Assembly: GCF_018343815.1 (NCBI RefSeq) | Contig: NZ_CP060791.1 | Span: 452,113 to 516,112 of the forward strand | DNA length: 64,000 nucleotides | Reading direction: 5' to 3' | Origin: Chlamydia crocodili | GTDB lineage: Bacteria > Chlamydiota > Chlamydiia > Chlamydiales > Chlamydiaceae | Part shown: positions 9,423 through 17,227 of the stretch, piece after piece | How positions within the stretch are numbered: position 1 is the stretch's first letter | Layout of the letters: each line of letters opens with the position of its first letter | Program-made: the position numbers and the translations under genes | The notes under the pieces: generated by a model | Told to the model about the DNA's origin: nothing | The model's input: only the letters and a program-made list of their open reading frames with translations | The model's database searches: none

Positions 9423-10418
9423 ATGTTTCGTAGTTCTATTTCTTGGTGCTTATTCTTTGTAATGACCTTATTTTGCTGTACAAGCTGTAACAGCAGATCG
9501 CTAATCGTTCATGGGCTTCCAGGAAGGGAAGCTAATGAGATTGTCGTTCTTCTTGTTAGCAAAGGCGTCGCTGCACAAAAGCAACCACAGGCTGCAGCTT
9601 CTACAGGAGGGGCCTCTGCTGAACAACTATGGGATATTGCTGTTCCCGCTGCGCAAATTACCGAAGCTTTAGCAATTTTAAATCAAGCTGGTCTTCCTCG
9701 TATGAAGGGGACGAGCCTCTTAGACCTATTCGCCAAGCAAGGTCTTGTTCCATCAGAAATGCAAGAAAAGATCCGTTATCAAGAAGGTCTTTCTGAGCAG
9801 ATGGCCTCTACCATTAGAAAGATGGATGGAATTGTAGACGCTAGCGTACAAATTTCTTTCACAACAGAAGCTGAAGACAACCTTCCTTTAACTGCCTCCG
9901 TTTATATCAAACATCGTGGAGTTTTAGATAATCCAAATAGCATCATGGTTTCTAAAATTAAACGATTAGTCGCCAGTGCTGTTCCAGGTCTTTCTACAGA
10001 AAACGTTTCCGTTATTAGTGATCGCGCTTCTTATAGTGATATTACTATTAATGGTCCTTGGGGACTATCCGATGAAATCGATTACGTTTCCGTATGGGGA
10101 ATCATCTTAGCGAAATCTTCATTAGGTAAATTCCGTCTCATCTTTTATTTCTTAATACTTACTCTATTTGTTATCTCTTGCGGGTTACTTTGGGTAATTT
10201 GGAAAACACATACATTGATTCTTTCCTTAGGTGGAGCAAAAGGTTTCTTTGATCCTTCTCCATATTCTAAAGTTGCCCTAGAAGCTAAGAAACCTGAAGA
10301 AGGTACTGGAGAGAAAAAAGAAGGACAATCAACGCAACCTAATCAAGAGGAAGCGGAAGGTCCTAAAGACAATGCACCAGAGGCATCAGAAGGAAACGAA
10401 GAAAATGAGGATGTCTAG
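9423..10418 (+). CDS. sctJ: Type III secretion inner-membrane ring lipoprotein SctJ
   Basis: Forms the periplasmic inner ring of the injectisome. The 331 residues begin with a hydrophobic signal ending in Cys near residue 22 (CTSC), a likely lipoprotein site. A ring-building YscJ/PrgK domain follows (VHGLPGREANEIV and QEGLSEQMASTIRKM are typical). A C-terminal transmembrane helix (about 240-260) and a charged, Glu/Gly-rich cytoplasmic tail complete it. First gene of the sctJ-sctT run; its stop overlaps the next gene's GTG by one base. CT559 orthologue. Confidence 0.95.
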   Translation: MFRSSISWCLFFVMTLFCCTSCNSRSLIVHGLPGREANEIVVLLVSKGVAAQKQPQAAASTGGASAEQLWDIAVPAAQITEALAILNQAGLPRMKGTSLLDLFAKQGLVPSEMQEKIRYQEGLSEQMASTIRKMDGIVDASVQISFTTEAEDNLPLTASVYIKHRGVLDNPNSIMVSKIKRLVASAVPGLSTENVSVISDRASYSDITINGPWGLSDEIDYVSVWGIILAKSSLGKFRLIFYFLILTLFVISCGLLWVIWKTHTLILSLGGAKGFFDPSPYSKVALEAKKPEEGTGEKKEGQSTQPNQEEAEGPKDNAPEASEGNEENEDV

Positions 10419-11251
10419 TGACCGCCAACACTTTTGGAACTTTAAACATCTTGATGAAGTATTCCAAAGAGGATGACCTTGCAAATTTTCTTCCAGAAAA
10501 TCTCCTAGTCACGCCCACTCACCATGAGGATATTCCTCTAAGTTCTTTATCTTTTACCATGTGCTGGCTAGCGACAATTCATCCTTCATGGATTAGCGTA
10601 GCTATTAAAGATTTCCCAGAAGTAATACAAAGTCAATTACTCTCTTGGTTGCCAGACTCTTTAATTCAGGAATTAGCTCCTCTACTTCCAGGGATTTCCA
10701 TTGCAAGGCAACGTTGCTCTAATTTCGGAGCTTTCTACCTATTAGATATGTTGAGCAAAAAAATCCGTCCTCCAGGAATTACTGAAGAGATATTTCTTCC
10801 ACCTTCACCGTTCAATGCTATGCTATATTACTCAGGAACGACGAAGATGACATTGATTAATTGCTTAGGATTATTCGCTATAGCAAAAGAACTAAGAAAT
10901 ATTGTTGATAAAGTGATCATCGATCGTGTACATAAAGTCCTCTCTCCTACGGAACAACTGTTTCTATCTTATTGCCAATCACATCCTATGAAACACCTTG
11001 AAACAACTGAATTTTTAGTTTCTTGGGATAGCGATAATGATTTCCGTAATTTTATTCACAAACAAGGCTTACAGTTTCTTGCTATAGCATTGGCAAAAGA
11101 AGATGCCTCCTTCCTTTGGTATTTTCTACGTAGGTTGGATATCGGCCGGGGATATATTTTTGAACAAGCTCTAAGGAAATCTTATGAACATCTCCATAGT
11201 GACTATTTTAAAAGCCAGCTAGAATTATGTATTAAGATCTTAGTACAATAA
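10418..11251 (+). CDS. Type III secretion cluster protein in SctK position
   Basis: 277-residue soluble protein starting at a GTG that shares its first base with the sctJ stop codon. Sequence alone does not show a familiar domain. Its place between sctJ and sctL, its size and its alpha-helical, Trp/Leu-rich character (MCWLATIHPSW, LLSWLPDSL) match the MxiK/OrgA/SctK family. Those proteins join the cytoplasmic sorting platform to the ring. CT560 orthologue. The SctK assignment is inference from synteny. A 164-base gap follows, holding the sctL leader. Confidence 0.82.
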   Translation: MTANTFGTLNILMKYSKEDDLANFLPENLLVTPTHHEDIPLSSLSFTMCWLATIHPSWISVAIKDFPEVIQSQLLSWLPDSLIQELAPLLPGISIARQRCSNFGAFYLLDMLSKKIRPPGITEEIFLPPSPFNAMLYYSGTTKMTLINCLGLFAIAKELRNIVDKVIIDRVHKVLSPTEQLFLSYCQSHPMKHLETTEFLVSWDSDNDFRNFIHKQGLQFLAIALAKEDASFLWYFLRRLDIGRGYIFEQALRKSYEHLHSDYFKSQLELCIKILVQ

Positions 11252-11353
11252 GATCTCTATAACTCAGAGCATGAAATAAAACATAAAGAGACTTTCTGTT
11301 TCTACTTGCGTATGAGTCGAGTGTTAATAATAAGGAATTAAAACAACAAAAAG

Positions 11354-11407
11354 AAGGAGCAGCGTTTCCTCCCTAAACTTTAAGAAATCTCAGGGTTTTC
11401 TACGCTG
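11354..11407 (+). promoter_or_regulatory. Structured sctL leader with distant Shine-Dalgarno
   Basis: The sctL ATG (11416) has no ribosome site just before it. A strong AAGGAG lies at 11354-11359, far too distant when linear. The sequence between holds CAGCGT (11360-11365) and its exact complement ACGCTG (11402-11407), with an inner CCCT/AGGG pair (11371-11374 and 11392-11395). Folded, this hairpin places AAGGAG eight bases from the ATG. An alternative pairing, GGAG (11356-11359) with CTCC (11369-11372), would hide it. Confidence 0.45.
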
Positions 11408-11415
11408 TCAAATAG

Positions 11416-12105
11416 ATGAAGTTTTTTAGTTTAATTTTTAAACATGATGAAGTCGCTCCGAATAAAAAAATCCTTTCTCCCGAGGCTTTTTCAGCTCTGC
11501 TTGATGCTAAAGAACTCCTAGACAAAACAAAAGAAGATAGTGAATCTTACACTAATGAAACAAAACAGGAGTGCGAAGTACTTCGTAAAGAAGCTAAAGA
11601 TCAAGGATTCAAAGAAGGCAGTGAACAATGGAGTTCTCAGCTTGCTTATTTAGAAAAAGAAACCCATGACCTGCGTAATAAAGTTAAGGAAGCTCTTGTC
11701 CCTCTAGCAATTGCTAGTGTGAAAAAGATTCTCGGTAAAGAATTAGAAATGCATCCTGAAACGATAGTTTCTATCATTACCAAAGCATTAAAAGAGCTTA
11801 CACAACATAAAAAAATTATTATTCATGTAAATCCAAAAGATCTTCCAATTGTTGAGCAAAATCGTCCTGAATTGAAGAAAATTGTCGAGTATGCTGATAC
11901 TCTAATCATTGCTCCTAAAGCTGATGTTACCCAAGGGGGTTGTGTTATAGAGACAGAAGCTGGTATTGTAAATGCTCAATTGGATGTACAATTAGCTGCT
12001 TTAGAAAAAGCGTTCTCTACTATACTAAAACAACAAAATCCTGTAGATGAACCTCAACCTAAGCAACAAGCACCTGCAAATAAAACTCAGGGCAAGCAAG
12101 AATAA
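11416..12105 (+). CDS. sctL: Type III secretion ATPase stator SctL
   Basis: Cytoplasmic regulator that links the SctN ATPase to the sorting platform, related to FliH and V-ATPase subunit E. The 229 residues contain a charged, helical N-terminal half (coiled coil about 25-80) and a C-terminal domain with ALVPLAIASVKKILGKELE, typical of the family. The tail is Gln/Pro-rich and hydrophilic. Start ATG 11416 is supported by the conserved MKFFSLIF opening but lacks an adjacent ribosome site (see the leader feature). It ends 14 bases before sctR. CT561 orthologue. Confidence 0.93.
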   Translation: MKFFSLIFKHDEVAPNKKILSPEAFSALLDAKELLDKTKEDSESYTNETKQECEVLRKEAKDQGFKEGSEQWSSQLAYLEKETHDLRNKVKEALVPLAIASVKKILGKELEMHPETIVSIITKALKELTQHKKIIIHVNPKDLPIVEQNRPELKKIVEYADTLIIAPKADVTQGGCVIETEAGIVNAQLDVQLAALEKAFSTILKQQNPVDEPQPKQQAPANKTQGKQE

Positions 12106-12119
12106 AGGTATTTGACATC

Positions 12120-13031
12120 ATGCGTTTCATTTTTCGTACTTTCCTTTGTATGTTTATCTTGAGCGCACCGTGGTGTTTTGCAGATACCTACGAGTCGTCT
12201 TGCTCCTCTCGTTGTAATCCTCTTAAATCTACAGAATTATCGATAGCTGATCAACAACCTGAGGTGAAGAAAACTTACCCTCAGCCGACTTTCAGAGAAA
12301 GAGTAACCGCTAATGATGTGCTTCCTCAAGAACATCTTTCTGAAGGGAGTTTTTCAGATACATATCCGGATCTGACAACACAAGCAATTATCTTAATTTT
12401 CTTAGCATTATCACCTTTTCTTGTGATGTTGCTAACATCATACTTAAAAATTATCATTACTCTCGTTCTATTAAGGAACGCTTTGGGTGTTCAACAAACA
12501 CCTCCTAGCCAGGTTCTTAACGGTATAGCATTGATTCTTTCTATTTATGTGATGTTTCCTACAGGAGTTGCTATGTACAACGATGCTAGGAAAGAGATAC
12601 AAGGAAATACTATTCCTAGAGATCTATTCTCTGCAGAAGGAGCTGAAACTGTTTTTGTAGCATTGAATAAATCTAAAGAACCTTTGCGATCCTTTTTAAT
12701 ACGCAATACACCGAAAGCTCAGATCCAAAGTTTCTATAAGATTTCTCAGAAAACATTTCCACAAGAGATCCGTGAGCATATGACACCTTCGGATTTCGTG
12801 ATTATTATTCCTGCTTTTATTATGGGGCAGATTAAAAATGCTTTTGAAATAGGCGTTCTAATTTACCTACCGTTTTTTGTGATCGACCTAGTCACAGCGA
12901 ACGTTCTGGTAGCTATGCAAATGATGATGCTTTCCCCATTATCTATTTCGCTACCATTAAAATTACTTCTTGTTGTGATGGTGGATGGTTGGACGTTATT
13001 ACTTCAAGGTCTCATGATTAGCTTTAAATAG
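12120..13031 (+). CDS. sctR: Type III secretion export-gate protein SctR
   Basis: Core membrane component of the export gate, forming a spiral with SctS and SctT. The 303 residues are longer than the usual 215-225 because of an N-terminal extension. This extension has a signal-peptide-like stretch (residues 1-21) and a polar, Cys/Pro-containing segment to about residue 85. The conserved FliP/SctR core follows: LVMLLTSYLKIIITLVLLR, QTPPSQVLNGIALILS, then the helical segment ending in VDGWTLLLQGL. CT562 orthologue. The extension is a chlamydial feature whose purpose I cannot tell. Confidence 0.95.
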   Translation: MRFIFRTFLCMFILSAPWCFADTYESSCSSRCNPLKSTELSIADQQPEVKKTYPQPTFRERVTANDVLPQEHLSEGSFSDTYPDLTTQAIILIFLALSPFLVMLLTSYLKIIITLVLLRNALGVQQTPPSQVLNGIALILSIYVMFPTGVAMYNDARKEIQGNTIPRDLFSAEGAETVFVALNKSKEPLRSFLIRNTPKAQIQSFYKISQKTFPQEIREHMTPSDFVIIIPAFIMGQIKNAFEIGVLIYLPFFVIDLVTANVLVAMQMMMLSPLSISLPLKLLLVVMVDGWTLLLQGLMISFK

Positions 13032-13040
13032 GGATATGCC

Positions 13041-13325
13041 GTGATAGCACTTGCCGCAAGCTTTAAATCTATGCTCTTTGAGTATTCATATCAGTCATTG
13101 TTGCTGATTTTGATTATCTCTGCGCCTCCTATTATCCTTGCCTCTATTGTTGGTATCATGGTCGCAATTTTCCAGGCCGCAACGCAAATCCAAGAGCAGA
13201 CATTTGCTTTTGCTATCAAACTCGTTGTTATTTTTGGTACCTTGATGATTTCCGGAGGATGGCTAAGCAATATGATTTTCCGTTTTGCCTCTCAGATCTT
13301 CCAAAACTTTTATAAATGGAAATAA
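13041..13325 (+). CDS. sctS: Type III secretion export-gate protein SctS
   Basis: 94-residue FliQ/SctS family protein with two transmembrane hairpin helices (about 18-42 and 50-75). Family features include PPIILASIVGIMVAIFQA and the QIQEQT motif between helices. Translation probably starts at GTG 13041, nine bases after the sctR stop. It lies 6 bases before sctT. CT563 orthologue. Confidence 0.94.
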   Translation: MIALAASFKSMLFEYSYQSLLLILIISAPPIILASIVGIMVAIFQAATQIQEQTFAFAIKLVVIFGTLMISGGWLSNMIFRFASQIFQNFYKWK

Positions 13326-13331
13326 ACAGCT

Positions 13332-14201
13332 ATGGCAATCTCTTTACCAGAGCTTGTTTCTGTTTTTGGTTCTTCATATCTTGATTATATTTTGCAAAAG
13401 CCTCCTGCCTATGTTTGGAGCGTTTTTTTGCTGCTTTTATCTCGATTACTTCCCATATTTGCTATTGTTCCCTTCCTGGGAGGTAAGTTATTCCCAGCAC
13501 CTATTAAAATAGGTATTGCTCTTTCTTGGGTCGCCATTATTTTTCCTAAGGTATTGATGAGCACACATATTGCAAACTATCTAGATGATGATGTGTTCTA
13601 TATTCTCATTGTCAAAGAACTTTGCATAGGCACGTTAATTGGTTTCATCTTATCTTTCCCTTTCTATGCTGCCCAATCTGCAGGATCGTTTATTACCAAC
13701 CAACAGGGTATTCAGGGTTTAGAAGGAGCAACATCACTGATCTCCATTGAGCAAACTTCTCCTCATGGAATCTTTTACCATTACTTTGTAACTATAGTTT
13801 TCTGGCTTTCTGGAGGACATAGGATCGTTTTAACACTCTTACTGCAATCTCTGGAAATAATTCCTATTCATAAGTTTCTCCCTATGGAGATGATGTCATT
13901 AGATGCGCCGATTTGGATTACGCTAATCAAAATGTGTCAGCTATGTCTTATTATGACTATCCAACTTAGTGCCCCAGCAGCGGTAGCGATGCTCATGTCC
14001 GATCTATTCTTAGGAATCATCAATAGAATGGCTCCACAAGTTCAGGTTATTTATCTTCTTTCCGCTTTGAAAGCCTTCATGGGTCTATTATTCCTAACTC
14101 TTGCCTGGTGGTTCATAGTCAAGCAAATCGACTACTTCACTTTAGCTTGGTTTAAGGAAGCTCCCATCATGCTTTTAGGATCGAGCCCTAAAGTTCTATA
14201 G
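13332..14201 (+). CDS. sctT: Type III secretion export-gate protein SctT
   Basis: 289-residue polytopic FliR/SctT family protein that completes the export gate. Typical features are LLLLSRLLPIFAIVPFLGG in the first membrane segments, KELCIGTLIGF, the loop GSFITNQQGIQG, and the late LSAPAAVAMLMSDLFLGIIN. Last gene of the operon; an imperfect hairpin lies about 50 bases after its stop. CT564 orthologue. Confidence 0.95.
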   Translation: MAISLPELVSVFGSSYLDYILQKPPAYVWSVFLLLLSRLLPIFAIVPFLGGKLFPAPIKIGIALSWVAIIFPKVLMSTHIANYLDDDVFYILIVKELCIGTLIGFILSFPFYAAQSAGSFITNQQGIQGLEGATSLISIEQTSPHGIFYHYFVTIVFWLSGGHRIVLTLLLQSLEIIPIHKFLPMEMMSLDAPIWITLIKMCQLCLIMTIQLSAPAAVAMLMSDLFLGIINRMAPQVQVIYLLSALKAFMGLLFLTLAWWFIVKQIDYFTLAWFKEAPIMLLGSSPKVL

Positions 14202-14250
14202 GAAAAGAACTTTCTAAAATAACGATAGTTGTAGAAAAAAATAGAAGTAC

Positions 14251-14290
14251 AGCGGGAAAAAGCTACCCACATTAAGCAGCTTTTTTCGCT
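14251..14290 (+). terminator. Probable terminator after sctT
   Basis: Imperfect hairpin: GAAAAAGCT (14256-14264) pairs with AGCTTTTTTC (14278-14287) across a 13-base loop. Flanking AGCG (14251-14254) and CGCT (14287-14290) extend the stem with a small bulge. The T-rich arm can serve as the U-tract. It lies between convergent sctT and the Inc-like gene, so it may work in both directions. Confidence 0.5.
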
Positions 14291-14304
14291 AAAGTTCCTC
14301 TAAA

Positions 14305-14757
14305 TTATAGAGGTTTTTGAGAAGAGTCATTGCTCTTATTGTCTTTGTTATCTCCAAGTAAAACAAGAATCAAACATAAGACTAAAAACGATAGTGTAAA
14401 AGGGAAGACGTTCAAAAGAAAAAATAGCAGTAAACCGCAAAGAAGAGCGTTCTTTGCAGGACCGTTCTTCGCATAATAGCTTTGAAGATTTTTCAAAACA
14501 GTACGGATCTCAGGATAAAAACCTAGCACCACACCACAGGCAACGAATAAGCCTCCGACCCAAGATACAAAATCAGTAATAATACCAACTAGGACTAGTG
14601 CTCCACTAATGGCTTCGCGAGCGTGATGAGAAAAGAACCTCTTCATTCTTCCCACTTTAGGATTGGCATGCAAATCCTTCACCTTACGCTTCAAAGACTC
14701 AAACTGAGAGGACGACTCTTTTGAAGAAGAGTTTTCTTTTGGTGTCTCATCTGCCAT
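14305..14757 (-). CDS. Candidate inclusion membrane (Inc) protein
   Basis: 150 residues. A hydrophilic, Ser/Lys-rich N-terminus (1-48) precedes two hydrophobic blocks (about 50-80 and 103-133), and a short polar tail (DNKDNKSNDSS) ends the protein. Paired hydrophobic lobes and absence of a cleavable signal peptide fit Inc proteins, which chlamydiae place in the inclusion membrane through type III secretion. The region upstream (14758-14850) is extremely AT-rich. It converges on sctT. CT565 orthologue by position; Inc status is inferred from hydropathy only. Confidence 0.75.
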   Translation of the reverse strand: MADETPKENSSSKESSSQFESLKRKVKDLHANPKVGRMKRFFSHHAREAISGALVLVGIITDFVSWVGGLFVACGVVLGFYPEIRTVLKNLQSYYAKNGPAKNALLCGLLLFFLLNVFPFTLSFLVLCLILVLLGDNKDNKSNDSSQKPL

Positions 14758-14850
14758 GGCCTTACCTTTAAAAAATCTTTTTTTATTTAAAAATACTTAT
14801 AATACACAATTATCAAAAAAAATATTTAAAGATAAATAAGAAATTTTTAA

Positions 14851-15855
14851 TTATAATTTATTACTCTTTGGAGAACAGCGACATCGAGAAACAGCTCCTG
14901 TTTCTGGATCAATAAGATAAATGTAATCTCCGGCGCTTCCTAATGTAAAGTCAAAGATCTTTTTATTCAGCAGTGGGAGCAAGTCATACTGGGAGAGAAG
15001 AACCTGGGTTTTATCTCTTAATTCCATACGAAAATCTGTTCGTGTTTTAAATAACTCTAAAGCTGCTGCTTCCCCGTACTCTTGAATAGACTGTTCTTGA
15101 CGTTTCACACTTTCCCAGATTCCCCCACGAAGAGCTTCTAGCTCTCGACATGCAACCGGATGATCTACAACAGCTTCCAGAAGCAAGGGATCAGCAAATA
15201 TTAAATTTAACTTAATTAAACCTTGGGACTTCTCCTCATAATGCAGAAAATTTAAAAGAGATTGGGTTGTTTTAGAGCCGCGCAACATTGTGTAAAGGAT
15301 ATCCGCTTCTTGAGAGGGAAGGGTGAGAGTCTCAATAACATCGGGGCCAAACTTTTTTCCTCCTTCTAGAATTTCTGTTCTTTTACTGAGCAAGGCTTCG
15401 GTAATCGCATATTCGGATCCTGGTGGTACGCATCCGGTATCTACATAAACACGTTTTAACAAGCGGACAAATACTGCGTGCCAGGATGCTGCGTCTGTAT
15501 ACTGTTCCGGGGATTCTTGCATGAGAGCGTAGAGGTTAAATCGAGAATTATTTGGTGGTCGTGAAAACGGCACTTTTAAAAGACGATATTTACGTTTTTT
15601 CTTAGTAGCTACCTTCGCTGTCTTTTTTGGAGAAGAAATCTCTCCATCTTTAGAAATCTTCTCTACAGCGGAAATCTTTTTAGATTTTTCCTGATATTCC
15701 ACCTCGGCACATGCTGAACGCTGTGCGGTAAAGAGATTCTCATTACTTTCAATAATCCGAGAACATACGCAACGCTTTCTCGCATTTACAGCATCAAAAG
15801 ATACCATTGAAATTAAGGAGGCTAAGCATAATAAAGTAAAAATGTAAGACTGCAT
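14851..15855 (-). CDS. Hypothetical exported protein of the pseudopilus operon
   Basis: 334 residues, last gene of the minus-strand type II secretion operon. The N-terminus (1-24) looks like a signal peptide (FTLLCLASLISMVSF). A Lys-rich stretch follows (about 65-90), and the rest is soluble and charged. I recognise no domain. In classical operons this place and size belong to the minor pseudopilin GspK, but no prepilin motif is visible here, so GspK-like function is only suggested by context. It starts 2 bases downstream of the preceding gene. CT566 orthologue. Confidence 0.78.
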   Translation of the reverse strand: MQSYIFTLLCLASLISMVSFDAVNARKRCVCSRIIESNENLFTAQRSACAEVEYQEKSKKISAVEKISKDGEISSPKKTAKVATKKKRKYRLLKVPFSRPPNNSRFNLYALMQESPEQYTDAASWHAVFVRLLKRVYVDTGCVPPGSEYAITEALLSKRTEILEGGKKFGPDVIETLTLPSQEADILYTMLRGSKTTQSLLNFLHYEEKSQGLIKLNLIFADPLLLEAVVDHPVACRELEALRGGIWESVKRQEQSIQEYGEAAALELFKTRTDFRMELRDKTQVLLSQYDLLPLLNKKIFDFTLGSAGDYIYLIDPETGAVSRCRCSPKSNKL

Positions 15856-15857
15856 AG

Positions 15858-16400
15858 CTATTTCCCCAATGCGAATTGATATGACAGTATCCGCTCATTA
15901 CCTTCAGGAAAGCTCCTATGAATTACTATCAATAATCTCTCTGGAAGCCCTTGACCACCAGCGTTCCTCTGAGGAACAATATCCACTTTCGAGATATTCT
16001 CTAAAAGTAATGCAGTTTCTACCTTAGCATGATTTCGCAAACTGCGTATTTGCAATTCTAACCTACCCTGACTTTGATGGTAATATAGAGAGCCGGCGAC
16101 TTCTCCGGCAAGCTCAGGATCTTTATATACCCCTCGATCAAAAATTACGGAGCATAAAGCTCCAGGAATCTCTTCAATACGCGATGTCGAACAAAATACC
16201 GTGCGTAATTTCTTATAGGCGTAGTTTTCTTGTAAAAAAGTTTTATAGGCTCGTTCATCACGCCTGCTAGAGCAAAACATCTGCCTTTGCCAAAATCCCA
16301 AAACACTAAAAAGCAGGGCAAACAAAGTTATGGATACTAGAACTTCCATGAGCAGAAAGGAGTGTTTCCTTTTCTTTAGGAATATTATATTACTACGCAT
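15858..16400 (-). CDS. Pseudopilin-like protein
   Basis: 180 residues. A basic leader (KKRKHS) is followed by a type IV prepilin N-terminal helix, FLLMEVLVSITLFALLF, with Glu at mature position +5. Position -1 is Ser, not the usual Gly. The soluble C-terminal part fits a minor pseudopilin (GspI/GspJ type). It starts 16 bases inside the previous gene, so translation is likely coupled. CT567 orthologue. Exact subtype is not resolvable by eye. Confidence 0.8.
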   Translation of the reverse strand: MRSNIIFLKKRKHSFLLMEVLVSITLFALLFSVLGFWQRQMFCSSRRDERAYKTFLQENYAYKKLRTVFCSTSRIEEIPGALCSVIFDRGVYKDPELAGEVAGSLYYHQSQGRLELQIRSLRNHAKVETALLLENISKVDIVPQRNAGGQGLPERLLIVIHRSFPEGNERILSYQFALGK

Positions 16401-16822
16401 ACGCTTCTTTGGACGGACGTTGTATATTTTTGATTAGGAAAAATCTCGATGACAACATCTGCAAAACATGCTTTTACAATGTTAGCCTCTATGCGTACCC
16501 CCTTACGAATATCTATAGAATATTCATAGGGAATACGAATCTCACTTCCCCGACTTGTATAAACAACACAGGAAAGCTCTCCAGAACCTGATGTGGGAAA
16601 ATTTCCATTGAGCATCTGCTCCCTCATACTATCTTCGACAGCAAAAAAACAATTATCAATCACAGCGGGCAACTGTAAATTAACAATATCGTCTTCGAAA
16701 GATCTACGAACGCCACAATAAAAACGGATGCAGGGCATTAGCACTAAACAAACTAATGATAATGATAGCAATACCTCTATCAGCAGAAAACTCCGCTTTG
16801 ATCTTTTTTTATGAAGCGTCAT
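16385..16822 (-). CDS. Pseudopilin-like protein
   Basis: 145 residues with leader KKRSKRS and hydrophobic helix FLLIEVLLSLSLVCLVLM. Glu is at +5 and Ser at -1. Several cysteines occur in the soluble part (CYFGVR-type region and CVVY). Likely a minor pseudopilin of GspH/GspI type. It overlaps the next gene by 16 bases and follows gspG by 8 bases. CT568 orthologue. Confidence 0.8.
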   Translation of the reverse strand: MTLHKKRSKRSFLLIEVLLSLSLVCLVLMPCIRFYCGVRRSFEDDIVNLQLPAVIDNCFFAVEDSMREQMLNGNFPTSGSGELSCVVYTSRGSEIRIPYEYSIDIRKGVRIEANIVKACFADVVIEIFPNQKYTTSVQRSVCVVI

Positions 16823-16830
16823 AGGAATCT

Positions 16831-17208
16831 CTATCCACGCTTACTATTTTTTCCCGAGGCTTTTGGTGAAAAGACTATCAAATCATCACCTTGATCGTTG
16901 AGTTTTACTACAATGTCTTCTCCCCAAGCATCTTTTAATAATTTCTTTCCGTCTTTGCACCATGCGGCTCCTTCAAGAACAGATTCTTTCCGATCTACAA
17001 TCTCTCTTAGAGACGCGCCTCCGGTTGCATACTCCATCATCAAGATGTCATACACTTTGGCACAATTTTGCTCTGACTGAAAAACTTTCCCTTTTTGAAT
17101 GCTACCACGCATATTAAAAGCTAAAGCTCCTCCAACAATACCGATCAGTGTGATAACAACCATCATCTCGATTAATGTGATGGACTGTTTACGTTTCTGT
17201 TTTTTCAT
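16831..17208 (-). CDS. gspG: Major pseudopilin GspG
   Basis: 125 residues. Basic leader KKQKRKQS, then ITLIEMMVVITLIGIVGG, the prepilin helix with Glu at +5. Position -1 is Ser and +1 is Ile, rather than Gly-Phe. The C-terminal part retains GspG features: LLKDAWGEDIVVKLND and DLIVFSPKASG resemble the conserved DPWGxxY and SYGADG region. It is the presumed shaft subunit of the pseudopilus. CT569 orthologue. Confidence 0.86.
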   Translation of the reverse strand: MKKQKRKQSITLIEMMVVITLIGIVGGALAFNMRGSIQKGKVFQSEQNCAKVYDILMMEYATGGASLREIVDRKESVLEGAAWCKDGKKLLKDAWGEDIVVKLNDQGDDLIVFSPKASGKNSKRG

Positions 17209-17227
17209 AACTTTTGCCCTATTTGTT

